A stretch of DNA of 64,000 nt from assembly GCF_014201875.1 (NCBI RefSeq), contig NZ_JACHFL010000006.1:62001-126000 (forward strand), read 5' to 3'. The notes beneath the pieces were generated by a model, which saw only the letters and a program-made list of their open reading frames with translations, had not been told where the DNA came from and searched no databases. This document shows positions 15,753-24,199 of the stretch, piece after piece. The position numbers and the translations under genes are program-made. Source of the DNA: Deinococcus humi. GTDB taxonomy: Bacteria > Deinococcota > Deinococci > Deinococcales > Deinococcaceae. The first letter of the stretch is position 1. Each line of letters starts with the position of its first letter.

Positions 15753-17188
15753 GCCCTCTCGAAGTTGATGCGCTCGCCCCGGATCAGGACTTCCTGCCCC
15801 GGCGCTTCCAGCACCAGACGCTTGCAGGCGTGCACCCGCAGGCCCTCCGGCGTGAGCTCCACAGCACTGCCTTGGCCGTCCTCCAGGCGCAGCACTCCGG
15901 CCGCCGCGTCCAGCACGACCTGCTGCCCGGCCGCCGTGCGCAGTGTGTAGCGCCGGGTGGACCCGCCCTCGATGCCGCTGTCGGGCATGCCCGCCGCACC
16001 GTACAGGCCGCCCAGCACCACCCCGGAACTGCCGTCGCCGGCGGGCAGCAGCACCAGCACTGTGTCGCCCACGTCCGGCAGGAGCATCAAGCCCCGATCT
16101 GGTCCGGCAGCGAGGCTCAGCACATGGAGCCACCCGCTCTCCAGGTCGCCCTGGGCGGGCAGCGTCACGCGCACCCGCCCGAGCGTCTCGGGGTCGTCCA
16201 CCTGCGACACCACGCCCAGGGTCGCGCCCGGCACTGGCGGGGCGGGCGACGGCGGGGGCGCGCTGCTGAACTCGGTGACGAAGCCCAGTCCCGCCTCGAC
16301 GCGGTGCGTGACCTCGGTCAGGACGAAGTCATCGTCCAGGCCGTCGCCCAGATTCTCCAGGCGTACGCCGCTGCCCGGCATCAGGCGCGGGTCGCCCGCA
16401 CTCACGCCCCGGCAGGTGTGTGCGGCACCCGCACGCCAGTCCAGTTCGGCCTGGGCCAGCCACTGCGCCTCCTCGTCATTCTCGGCCGGCACGCCCACGA
16501 TCTGGCGCGCACCTCCACCGGCCCCGGCGCGGCCCTGCACAGCCTGGACGGTCAGGGCGTTCCAACCGCGCACCTCCACGGCGTCGTCGGCGGGATCGGC
16601 GCCCCGTTGCACGTGCACCTCCAGCAGGTTCTGGCCCAGCCGCAGCGTGGTCACGGTGCCGTCCCCGGCCGGCCCCATGAAGTCGAGGGTTCCGCCCTGC
16701 ACCCGGAAGGCCCGGCCGCTGCGTTCACTGAGGCGCCGCAGCACGTCGAAGTCCGACTGCCGCACCTGCGCGCTCCACGTCCGGGTCAGGGCCGGCACGT
16801 CGAGCTGCACGCCCAGCCCCAGCCCGGCAGCGAGTTCCTCCGCGAGGGAGCGCAGGTTCTGGCCGGCGCGCACCTGAGCGGTCTGGCGGCGGCGCAGGCG
16901 CTGGAGCGGGTCATAGGCGCGCACGCGCACCTCCCGCGTGCCGCCCGCCAGGAATTCCACACCCACGGCCGAAACCTCGCCCGTGAACACCGCCGGCCCG
17001 CCGTGCGCGTCCTCGACCCCCAACGGGTCGCCGGGCTGCGCGGGCAGCGGGCCCGGCCCGCGCAGCACCAGTTCGCAGACCGCCGGCAGTGACAGGCGCC
17101 GCACGACCCGCAGCGCATGCACCGCGCCGTCCCAGACCTCCAGCGGCTGCCCGCCCAGCCGCACGCGCAGGGCCGCCGGCCTCGTCAT
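15749..17188 (-). CDS. VgrG/gp27-gp5-like central spike (Afp8 type)
   Basis: 479 residues. The N-terminal half has the gp27-like beta-barrel features (LRVVRRLSLPAVCELVLRGP, GPAVFTGEVSAVGVEFL, RAYDPLQRLRRRQTAQVRAG, WSAQVRQSDFDVLRRLSERS). The C-terminal half has the OB-fold and spike part (GVVSQVDDPETLGRVRVTLP, LMLLPDVGDTVLVLLPAGD, VLGGLYGA). This is the trimeric spike hub that caps the tube and carries effectors. No extra effector domain is appended. Overlapping start and stop codons on both sides. Confidence 0.88.
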   Translation of the reverse strand: MTRPAALRVRLGGQPLEVWDGAVHALRVVRRLSLPAVCELVLRGPGPLPAQPGDPLGVEDAHGGPAVFTGEVSAVGVEFLAGGTREVRVRAYDPLQRLRRRQTAQVRAGQNLRSLAEELAAGLGLGVQLDVPALTRTWSAQVRQSDFDVLRRLSERSGRAFRVQGGTLDFMGPAGDGTVTTLRLGQNLLEVHVQRGADPADDAVEVRGWNALTVQAVQGRAGAGGGARQIVGVPAENDEEAQWLAQAELDWRAGAAHTCRGVSAGDPRLMPGSGVRLENLGDGLDDDFVLTEVTHRVEAGLGFVTEFSSAPPPSPAPPVPGATLGVVSQVDDPETLGRVRVTLPAQGDLESGWLHVLSLAAGPDRGLMLLPDVGDTVLVLLPAGDGSSGVVLGGLYGAAGMPDSGIEGGSTRRYTLRTAAGQQVVLDAAAGVLRLEDGQGSAVELTPEGLRVHACKRLVLEAPGQEVLIRGERINFERA

Positions 17189-17964
17189 GGTGTGCCCCCG
17201 GAAACCGTGGCGTCCAGCCCGCCGGACACGGTGAGGGACAGCACCTCGGGCAGGTGCAGCAGTTGCCCGGCCACCAGGCCGAAGGGACTGGCGAGGTCGT
17301 TGACGGCCGCGATGGCGCGCCACGCGGCCGGGTCACCGTAGACCTGGGCGGCCAGCGTGTCCAGGCGGCTGCCCACCTGCACCCCGTCGCCCTGCACGGT
17401 ATAGACGTCCGCAGGCGCGGCCTGATCGGCCCCGGCGAGCGTCAGGGCCGGCCAGCGACCGTGGATGGGCGTGACCGCCGGATCGGCGCTCGTGGCGCCT
17501 GGCGCCTGCTCGGGCACGCGGCGCAGACGCAGGTGCAGCCACGAGCGCTGTGGCGCTCCGCTCGCAGCGAACTGCTCGAAGCGCTCGCCGACCGCCAGGA
17601 TCACGCCTGGCACGTTCCACGACTTGCCCCACAGGAAGCGCACGCGGGCCAGGGCGGGTGCGCGCCCCGGAGAACCCTGCTCCTCGGCCAGCTGCCACAG
17701 CGGGCGCGTCAGTTCGCGCACGTCCGTCACGCGCTGCGGCGGTTCCTGCACGGAGGTGTCAAACAGCAGTTTCAGCTCCAGTTCGGTCACGCCGCCCCCC
17801 AACGCCAGCAGCGGGTCGTCGCCGTGCGCTCGGCCGCCCAGCAGCCCGCCCACCGAGCGGCCCGACCCCACGCCGGCCTGCCGCGTCACAGTCAGCAGTT
17901 CGGGGTTCAGCAGGCATGACACCCGTTCGTTCGTGGCCTCGATCAGGAAACTCACCCGTTCCAC
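17185..17964 (-). CDS. LysM-containing tube-baseplate connector (Afp7 type)
   Basis: 259 residues. It begins VSFLIEATNERVSCLLNPELL and contains ALGGGVTELELKLLFDTSV, FLWGKSWNVPGVILAVGERF and a C-terminal LysM-like module (DVYTVQGDGVQVGSRLDTLA, YGDPAAWRAIAAVNDLASP). Proteins of this layout join the inner tube to the spike hub in contractile injection systems. It overlaps the spike gene and the proline-rich gene. Confidence 0.85.
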   Translation of the reverse strand: MERVSFLIEATNERVSCLLNPELLTVTRQAGVGSGRSVGGLLGGRAHGDDPLLALGGGVTELELKLLFDTSVQEPPQRVTDVRELTRPLWQLAEEQGSPGRAPALARVRFLWGKSWNVPGVILAVGERFEQFAASGAPQRSWLHLRLRRVPEQAPGATSADPAVTPIHGRWPALTLAGADQAAPADVYTVQGDGVQVGSRLDTLAAQVYGDPAAWRAIAAVNDLASPFGLVAGQLLHLPEVLSLTVSGGLDATVSGGTP

Positions 17965-18743
17965 CGTTCACCTGCCTGTTCGCGTTCCAGTTCCCGCCAG
18001 CGTTCCTGTTCACGCTGCGCCGCGTGCCACAGCTCCAGCGTGTCCGGCGCGGCAATGGGGAGTTCAGGCCAGTTGTCCGCAGAAAAGTGGTCGCAAGCGG
18101 CCGGCCATCCGAACCCCGACGAGGTGGAGACCGCCGCGGGGAAAGTCAGGGTGGGTTCCGCGCTGGTGGGCGTCCGGGGCCGCTCTGGGGGCCGCTCCAG
18201 CGTCGATTGTGATCGGTCCGGCCATGTGGGTGCCACCGGGCTCGCCCTATCCGGCGCGGCGGACAGCCACGGAGGAGGCGCCGTAGTCGGGGCCGCTTCG
18301 GGCCAGTGGGACGATGCGGACTGAACAGTGGGCCTGACCTCGCGCACCTCGGTACGGACGACGGGCGGCGGGGGTGGACGCTGCGGGAAGACTGGCCGAG
18401 CTTCCGTGTTTGGGGGCCGCGCGGAGAAGGTCAGGACGGGCGACGTTTCATGACGGCGCGGCGCCGTACTATTTCCGGCTGACGATGCCGGGATGGTGGG
18501 GCGCGCCGCGCTGAAGGTCGGGGGACGGTGCGGCTCCACTGTACCTGACGCCGTTCTCCCTACCCCAGCCTGCGTCCACTCCACCCCCGGCGCGGCGCGG
18601 ACACGCTCCAGCCAGGCCGCAGGCGCATCAGACGGCGCTGGGCCGTCCGGCACGTCCTCCCATGCCTCCAGGGCGCGCACGGCTTTCAGCGCCCAACGGC
18701 GCAGCCACCGCCGCACAGGTCTCGGGGGACGGGGCACCCTCAT
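17952..18743 (-). CDS. Proline-rich protein between tube and LysM genes
   Basis: 263 residues starting MRVPRPPRPVRRWLRRW. A basic N-terminal helix (about 10-35) is followed by about 150 residues rich in Pro, Ser, Thr and Ala (TFSARPPNTEARPVFPQRPP, APTTAPPPWLSAAPDRA), probably disordered. It ends in a charged helix (LWHAAQREQERWRELEREQA). The place corresponds to the small Afp6-like gene of other clusters, but the protein is larger and low in complexity. No family recognised. Both ends overlap neighbouring genes by 4-13 bp, so it is an integral operon member. Confidence 0.6.
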   Translation of the reverse strand: MRVPRPPRPVRRWLRRWALKAVRALEAWEDVPDGPAPSDAPAAWLERVRAAPGVEWTQAGVGRTASGTVEPHRPPTFSAARPTIPASSAGNSTAPRRHETSPVLTFSARPPNTEARPVFPQRPPPPPVVRTEVREVRPTVQSASSHWPEAAPTTAPPPWLSAAPDRASPVAPTWPDRSQSTLERPPERPRTPTSAEPTLTFPAAVSTSSGFGWPAACDHFSADNWPELPIAAPDTLELWHAAQREQERWRELEREQAGERWNG

Positions 18744-19177
18744 GCGCGCTCCAGGGTGTCGAAGACCAGCGTCAGGTGCTCCAGCGCAGCCTCCTGGCTC
18801 ATGGCGTCCAGCACTGCACCGCGCCACTGCGATGGCCAAGCATTCACGAGGTTCCAGCGCATGACCTCTTGCGTGCCTTGCGCGTCGAGCATCAGGATCG
18901 AGACATTCTTGCGCACGACCTCGCCCTGCACGGCAGCCATCAACCAGTCCCACAGCTCGCGGGACTTCGTGAGACCATACTTCAGTTCCACATCCGCGTA
19001 CTCCACGCGGCCCGGCAGGGCGCGCGCCACCTGGCCGTTCCCACCTTCACGGTAGCGGATCACGCCCACGCGCACGCCCAGGCCGCTGCACTGCGTGAAA
19101 TGACCCTCGACCACACCCTGGATGACGATCTTGAAGTTGTAGCTTCGGTAAGGATCCTGAATGTCTGGCATGCTCAC
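18740..19177 (-). CDS. Contractile tail tube protein (Hcp/gp19-like)
   Basis: 145 residues, MPDIQDPYRSYNFKIVIQGV opening, then GHFTQCSGLGVRVGVIRYREG and LKYGLTKSRELWDWLMAAVQ, classic for T4 gp19/Afp1-Afp5-type tube proteins that stack as hexameric rings. Only one tube gene is present, whereas many eCIS have two or three. Overlaps the sheath gene end by 4 bp. An internal ATG at 19171 is the alternative start. Confidence 0.9.
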   Translation of the reverse strand: MSMPDIQDPYRSYNFKIVIQGVVEGHFTQCSGLGVRVGVIRYREGGNGQVARALPGRVEYADVELKYGLTKSRELWDWLMAAVQGEVVRKNVSILMLDAQGTQEVMRWNLVNAWPSQWRGAVLDAMSQEAALEHLTLVFDTLERA

Positions 19178-20391
19178 TCACCCCGTCCTTCAGTGTCGCT
19201 GCGCTGATCCATCTGGCTGAGGCGGAACACGATGAACTCCGCTGGCTTCACTGGGGCCACGCCGATCAGCGTGACCACCTGCCCGGCGTCGATCACCTCC
19301 GGCGGGTTGGTCTCACGGTCGCACTTGACGAAGAACGCCTCCTGCGGCGTGCGGCCCATGAGCGCTCCATCCCGCCACAGCCGCAGCAGGAAGGCATTGA
19401 CGTCGCGGCGGATCGACTTCCACAGCGTCTCGTCGTTCGGCTCGAACACGATCCAGCGCGTGCTCAGGGCAATGGACTCCTTGATCATGTTGAAAAGCCG
19501 CCGGACGTTCAGATAGCGGAACTCGCTGGCACTGTCGGCGACCGTGCGCGCCCCCCACACCCGCACGCCCTCATTGGAGAAGAAGCGCACGCAGTTCACG
19601 CCGTGGCTGTTCAGCTGCTCCTGCTCGGCCCGCGTGAGGTGGTAGCTCAGATCCAGCGCCCCACGTACCGCCTCGTTGGCCGGGGCCTTGTGGACGCCGC
19701 GCGTGGCGTCGGTGCGTGCCCAGATGCCCGCCATATGGCCACTCGGCGGGACGTCGATCAGCTCGGCCGGATTGCCCGGATCACGCACCCGCAGCCATGG
19801 GAAGTACACCGCGCCGTAGCCGTCGTCGGACTGCCGGGGCCGCAGCCCGCGCAGCTCACCGGGCGCGGCCCGCGCGCTGTCCTCTCCAGCCGTCGCGCCC
19901 TCTCCCACCCGGGCCGCCAGGAATGGGCGGGCCACCTGGGTCAGGGCCATCACGTCAGGCACGTCGTGTGGGGCGTCCAGAATGGCCACGCGGTCGCCCA
20001 ACGTCTCGCAGTGGGTCAGCAGGGCGTCGTAACTGGCCGCGTCGGTGAAGCCTGGCGCCGCCACGATCGCTACATCGTCGCGCTGGGCAACGAGGTTCAG
20101 GGCCGACCCCAGGTCGCGCGCCGGGCCAGTATTCACCACGTAGCAGCGCTGTCCGCCGTTTTGGAAGAAGCCGAATACAGCCTGCGACAAATCGGTGGCC
20201 GCCTGCCCCCCAGCGGCGTATACGCGCCGGAATTCAGACCAGTTCGTGACCGCGCGGATATCCTGCGACAGCGCTCCGGCATCTGGCGCGACGCCGATGA
20301 AGGCGGCGGTGCTCGTCCCCACCGCCTCAATGGGCCGTGGGCCACCTGGCACTTCCTCGACATAGACATCCGGCGCAAGGTAATTCGGCAT
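19174..20391 (-). CDS. Contractile tail sheath protein
   Basis: 405 residues. N-terminus MPNYLAPDVYVEEVPGGPRP with the conserved GTSTAAFIGVAP, C-terminal sheath domain with EFRYLNVRRLFNMIKESI, TRWIVFEPNDETLWKSIRRD and ECDxETNPPEVIDAG-like end. This forms the contracting outer tube. ATG 20391 has AAGGAG 8 bp upstream; an in-frame upstream ATG at 20415 is weaker. A single sheath gene, without the two or three paralogues seen in Afp/PVC, indicates a simple system. Confidence 0.92.
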   Translation of the reverse strand: MPNYLAPDVYVEEVPGGPRPIEAVGTSTAAFIGVAPDAGALSQDIRAVTNWSEFRRVYAAGGQAATDLSQAVFGFFQNGGQRCYVVNTGPARDLGSALNLVAQRDDVAIVAAPGFTDAASYDALLTHCETLGDRVAILDAPHDVPDVMALTQVARPFLAARVGEGATAGEDSARAAPGELRGLRPRQSDDGYGAVYFPWLRVRDPGNPAELIDVPPSGHMAGIWARTDATRGVHKAPANEAVRGALDLSYHLTRAEQEQLNSHGVNCVRFFSNEGVRVWGARTVADSASEFRYLNVRRLFNMIKESIALSTRWIVFEPNDETLWKSIRRDVNAFLLRLWRDGALMGRTPQEAFFVKCDRETNPPEVIDAGQVVTLIGVAPVKPAEFIVFRLSQMDQRSDTEGRGE

Positions 20392-20439
20392 GGACACTCC
20401 TTTGTTCAGGGACACCAGCGGACGGGAAGGGCAGGCGGA

Positions 20440-21117
20440 TCAAGCGGTTTCCTCAGGGGGCGGCACCTGCACCGGCCACGGCGTCTCTGGACCCGGTGGC
20501 CGGGCAAGCACCTCCTGTGTCCGCCCACCGATCACGGCGGTGACGTGCAGGGTGTCTTCTGGCCGGGCCGACAGCTCAAAATGCCCGGCCAGATTCGTGT
20601 ACAGCGGTTCGGGCGCGCCCTCCAGCTGTACGCGCGCACCAGCCACGGGTTCGCCCTGCGTATTGGTGACCGTGCCGCGCCGCCAGATCTGCCCGGAGGT
20701 CTGCACGCTGAGCACGTGTTCGCGCGCCAATGGGGCAGTCGGCTGCTCCAGCGGCACGCTGACTGGCACGATCAGCCAGAAGGCCGGCTGAGGCGCCCAG
20801 CCCAGGGCTGACCACCACTCCGGTGCGATGTCGCCCAGCTCGACCTGGACGTCCGGGTCCTGCATGGCACTGACCAGCAGCCGCCCCAACAGCATGTGCG
20901 CCTCCGGCGTGGCGGACATGCAGGTCACCAGGTAACGCAGTCGGAAGCGCAGCGGCGCGCGGGTCAGGGTGCGTGGTGGCGGGTATGGCAGGATCGCCAG
21001 CAGGCTCAACCGCACGGCCAGCGTGCCGTCCTGCGCGGCGTCACCAGCGAACACGACCGCACCGGCTCCCTGCATGGTGGCCCAGGTGGTCAGACGCTGA
21101 CTCACACCATCGAACAT
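20440..21117 (-). CDS. Cap-like Pvc16/DUF4255-type protein, first gene of CIS operon
   Basis: 225 residues from ATG 21117 with GGAGG before it. RFRLRYLVTCMSATPEAHML and LLGRLLVSAMQDPDVQVELG match the Pvc16 N-terminal (DUF4255) pattern, the tail terminator that caps tube and sheath. From about residue 140 a carboxypeptidase-regulatory-like beta domain follows (GTVTNTQGEPVAGARVQLEG, TNLAGHFELSARPED), a feature known in some caps. It starts the operon; no gene lies upstream on this strand until the tRNA fragment. Confidence 0.8.
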   Translation of the reverse strand: MFDGVSQRLTTWATMQGAGAVVFAGDAAQDGTLAVRLSLLAILPYPPPRTLTRAPLRFRLRYLVTCMSATPEAHMLLGRLLVSAMQDPDVQVELGDIAPEWWSALGWAPQPAFWLIVPVSVPLEQPTAPLAREHVLSVQTSGQIWRRGTVTNTQGEPVAGARVQLEGAPEPLYTNLAGHFELSARPEDTLHVTAVIGGRTQEVLARPPGPETPWPVQVPPPEETA

Positions 21118-21590
21118 GTCTTCCTCCGACTCGGCCAGCTGGCCGACGGGAACCACGGCGTCACGCGCACTGCTCCAGCACCCTGCCGGGGCCTTAGGCG
21201 CGTTCGAGAGCTAGGCGGATCATCTGGGCTCATGCAGAGTCTCCAGGACAGGGGCTTGGAGGTGGCCCCGTCACCACAACGTGCTTCGCCAGGAGAGGCC
21301 CATTGACCGTCCGCAGGTCGAAGTTCCTGCATTGTAAGGAATCATGCGGGATCAGACCATGATCGTCGGCAGGTCGGCTGCCGGACTCGTGATGCCATAA
21401 CCCCCCTTTCGGAAACGCCGGAGGATCTTGAATTATCCGGTTGGGCACCGCTGCGCCTTGCAGTCTTGCCGCTGGCCTGCCGAGCCTCGGTGAGTACGAC
21501 GCGTTCGTCCTGTGCCATCACCTCGACCGGAGATCGCGGAATGTGCCCTCAGCGCCGCTCCCTGTGTTACTGCACACACGCTGGTCGCCT
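21118..21590. other. Leader region upstream of the CIS operon
   Basis: No gene recognised on either strand. As the only long gap before the first operon gene it should hold the leftward promoter; I could not pick a confident -35/-10 pair. Confidence 0.4.
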
Positions 21591-21597
21591 AGATAGC

Positions 21598-21628
21598 AAA
21601 AAAAGAAACCTCGTCGTAGACGAGGTTT
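21598..21628 (-). terminator. Rho-independent terminator of the tRNA-Arg remnant
   Basis: Ten paired bases (21606-21615 with 21619-21628) around a 3-base loop, followed on the minus strand by a T-rich run (complement of the A-run 21598-21604). Confidence 0.85.
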
Positions 21629-21631
21629 TGC

Positions 21632-21675
21632 TGGTGTGCCCGAAGGGATTCGAACCCCTGGCCTTCTGATCCGTA
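21632..21675 (-). tRNA. 3' half of tRNA-Arg (ACG-type anticodon loop), truncated
   Basis: Read leftward: CTACGGATCAGAAGG (3' side of the anticodon stem-loop), the T-arm GGGGTTCGAATCCC and acceptor end GGGCACACCA. The D-arm and 5' acceptor strand are absent. The break falls in the anticodon loop, the usual crossover point of tRNA-targeting integrases, so this is probably an attachment-site remnant. Confidence 0.8.
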
Positions 21676-21820
21676 GGTGGAAGCTCCAGTCAACACAATG
21701 ATGCTCGTTGCTGCCCCAGCCCCGTCCTTGTCGCATTTTGCGGCCTTTGCCAAGAGGCGTTTGGTTCCCGATGGTTTCCCCTGATGCCTGCGCCCGTAAG
21801 GCACGCGCAAGGCACAGCTT

Positions 21821-22135
21821 GTGTCGGAGCACACCCAGGTTGCCTCAACTGCACGGTGCAACAACCTGCTTGAGCAGTCTCACCACCCAACACGACAACA
21901 CGAACGACCACAACTGGGCTTCAAGCGACGACGGCGGGCCCAGGAGTTCCTTACCCTGCACGCCCGAGTCTCTAACCTTCACCAGCACACCCGAACCACC
22001 GTGCCCGCCTCAGTCGAACGAGGCCACTTGATGGACGCTCTGCAGGTCCGGGATGAAGTGGTGCAGCGGGCAGCCTGAAGTTCAGTTGGCTTTTCCGCGA
22101 ACACTGTCCTGCTCGTCGATGAAGTTGCCAGAACC
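21821..22135 (+). mobile_element. IS6-family remnant, 3' end only
   Basis: Encodes the end of an IS6-type transposase (STARCNNLLEQSHHPTRQ, RPQLGFKRRRRAQEFLTLHA) and finishes with AAGTTGCCAGAACC at 22122-22135, matching the terminal repeat of the element at 1307-2107. The 5' two thirds are gone; the break lies near the tRNA fragment. Confidence 0.8.
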
Positions 22136-22153
22136 CGGGAACGCCCCAGTTCC

Positions 22154-24199
22154 TTACCGCGTCCAGCCATGTTCATAGCAGTACGCCCAGGTCTCGCCTG
22201 GCTCGGCACTGCGGATGACCGAGTGGGCCTCGGTGCGGGCGTGCCGGGTGGCGTGCCGGTTTTTCGAGGAGTCGCAGCAGCCCACATGTCCGCAGGTCAT
22301 GCAGGTGCGCAGGTGAACCCAGGTGTCGCCCGACGCGAGGCATTCCAAGCACACGTCGGCCTCGGGAATGACTGGCCCGGGCGCTGCGCGGGCGTGGTCG
22401 CACTGCGCCTGCTGCTCGGGGGTGAGGCTCACAGCAGGACGCTCGGCGAGGTGCCGGGCGATTTCGGCCCGACTGAACTCGGGCGGCGTGAGCAGGTCCA
22501 GAATGCCGGCGGCGACCTCCTTCCGCGGCGTGAGGACGTGCCGCGCTCCCAGCGCCCTCAGGTGGTTCAAGTCGTCGGGCGTCTCGGCCCGCGTGATGAT
22601 GGGAAGTTCCGGCGCCACCGTCCGGGCCACGCTCACCGCCCGGGCCGTCATCTCCGCGTCGTCGTCCGCGATCACCAGGGCGCGGGCCGAGGCGAGTCCC
22701 AGGTCCCGCAGCAGCCCCGCGCGGGTGTAGTCAGCGATCAGGACGGGGGCCCCACGACCCGAGAGTTCGCTCGCCCCGTCCGGGCTGCGGGTGATGACGC
22801 TGTACGGCACTCCGGCACGAGAGAGGGCCCGGGCGGCGAGGCGGGCATGCGCCCCATACCCGGCGAACACCACCCGTTCCGAGACGGGCAGCGTGGCCTC
22901 ATGACTTTCCCCGGACGGCTCCCCCACCTGAAGGTCGGGCGAGGGAGCCTGTGGCAGCCGCCCCACCAACGGCGCGGCCAGGGCAGCCAGCGCGGGGGTC
23001 AGCACCATCAGGAGCACGGTCGCGGCGATGAAGACTTGCGTCCCCTGTGCGCCCAACCCCGCGAAGCTCAGGCCCTGGGCCGTGCCCGCCGCCGCCAGCA
23101 CGAACGAGAACTCGCCCACCTGCGCAGTCAGGAGTGCCACCGGCAGGGCCACCCGGGGCCGCTCGCCCAGCAGTCGAACACTCAGGGTAGTCACGGCCGC
23201 CTTGAGCGCAGCGATCAGGAGCACCGCCCCCAGTACGGCGGGCAGGTTCGCGAGCAGGAAGCCGGGGTCCAGTTGCAGCCCTACCGATAGGAAAAAGGCC
23301 GCGCTGAACAGCACCTGAAGGGGCAGAATCTCACCCAACGCCTGCATCCCGTAGCGGCTCTCACTTACCAGCAGGCCCGCCAAGAAGGCCCCCAGCGCGA
23401 GGCTTACCCCCGCCACTGCGGTGAGGCTCGCCGTGCCGAAACATAGGGCGACCACCGCGAGCAAAAAGATCTCGGTGCTGCAGGTGCGCGCCACGACCTC
23501 CAGCACGGGAGGCACCAGGCGCCGGGCCGCAATGAGCACGAAGGCGATGATCCCGCCCGCCTTGGCAAGGGCGAGGGCGATGCCGCCCAGCCCGCCCCCC
23601 TGCCCGGCCAGCATGGGAATCAGCAGCACCATCAGCACCACCGCAAGGTCCTGGAAGATCAGCATGCCTAGGGCGACCTGCCCGGTGCGCGCGCCCGTCT
23701 CGCCCCGCTCGCTCAACAGACGCATCACGATGGCCGTGCTCGACAGGGCGACCAGGCAACCGGTGAAGACGGCGTCCTGCCATCCCACACCGAAGGCGAG
23801 CAGGGCCCCCGCGACGGCGGCGACCGTGAGGCCGGTCTGAAGGCCGCCCCCCAGGAAGATCAGCCGGGCGATCCGCGCGAGCCGTTCCAGGCTGAACTCG
23901 ATCCCAATGGTAAAGAGCAGCAGCATGACGCCGATTTCGCTCGCTGCGGAGATTAACTCGGGGTCGCGGATGAGGCCCAGCGCGCCCGGCCCGGCCAGCA
24001 CACCCGCGAGCAGGAAGCCGATGATGGGGACCAGCCGTGCTCGGAAGGACAGGTAGGCGGCCAGGGCCGAGACCAGCAGCAGCAGGGTGAGGTTCAGGAG
24101 AAACTCGGGGGGTCCGGTATGGACGGGCCCAGCTTCCGCCGCGAGGGCCGTCCCGGCCCCCAGCACGAGGGCGGGCAGCACGGGAAGCAGACGTGACAT
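22154..24199 (-). CDS. KefB-type cation/proton antiporter with C-terminal UBP zinc finger
   Basis: 681 residues: signal-like N-terminus, then about 12 TM helices of the CPA2 family (LVPIIGFLLAGVLAGPGALG, IGVMLLLFTIGIEFSLERL, AVAGVSLALGAFLAGLLVSE, AQVGEFSFVLAAAG). Next comes a TrkA-N/RCK nucleotide-binding domain (RVVFAGYGAHARLAARAL, ALVIADDDAEMTARAVSVAR). The last 80 or so residues form a UBP-type zinc finger with ordered Cys/His (CDHARA, CLECLASGD, RTCMTCGHVGCCDSSKNRHA, HARTEAHSV). It should exchange K+ or Na+ for protons, gated by nucleotide. The finger probably senses or binds a C-terminal peptide; that is inference. The ribosome site is weak. Confidence 0.85.
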   Translation of the reverse strand: MSRLLPVLPALVLGAGTALAAEAGPVHTGPPEFLLNLTLLLLVSALAAYLSFRARLVPIIGFLLAGVLAGPGALGLIRDPELISAASEIGVMLLLFTIGIEFSLERLARIARLIFLGGGLQTGLTVAAVAGALLAFGVGWQDAVFTGCLVALSSTAIVMRLLSERGETGARTGQVALGMLIFQDLAVVLMVLLIPMLAGQGGGLGGIALALAKAGGIIAFVLIAARRLVPPVLEVVARTCSTEIFLLAVVALCFGTASLTAVAGVSLALGAFLAGLLVSESRYGMQALGEILPLQVLFSAAFFLSVGLQLDPGFLLANLPAVLGAVLLIAALKAAVTTLSVRLLGERPRVALPVALLTAQVGEFSFVLAAAGTAQGLSFAGLGAQGTQVFIAATVLLMVLTPALAALAAPLVGRLPQAPSPDLQVGEPSGESHEATLPVSERVVFAGYGAHARLAARALSRAGVPYSVITRSPDGASELSGRGAPVLIADYTRAGLLRDLGLASARALVIADDDAEMTARAVSVARTVAPELPIITRAETPDDLNHLRALGARHVLTPRKEVAAGILDLLTPPEFSRAEIARHLAERPAVSLTPEQQAQCDHARAAPGPVIPEADVCLECLASGDTWVHLRTCMTCGHVGCCDSSKNRHATRHARTEAHSVIRSAEPGETWAYCYEHGWTR

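Noticed and set aside
9025..21117. Complete prophage
   Set aside because: There are no capsid, portal, terminase, lysis or replication genes; the order matches contractile injection systems.
21632..21720. Complete tRNA-Arg gene
   Set aside because: No D-arm or 5' acceptor strand can be found upstream of the anticodon loop.
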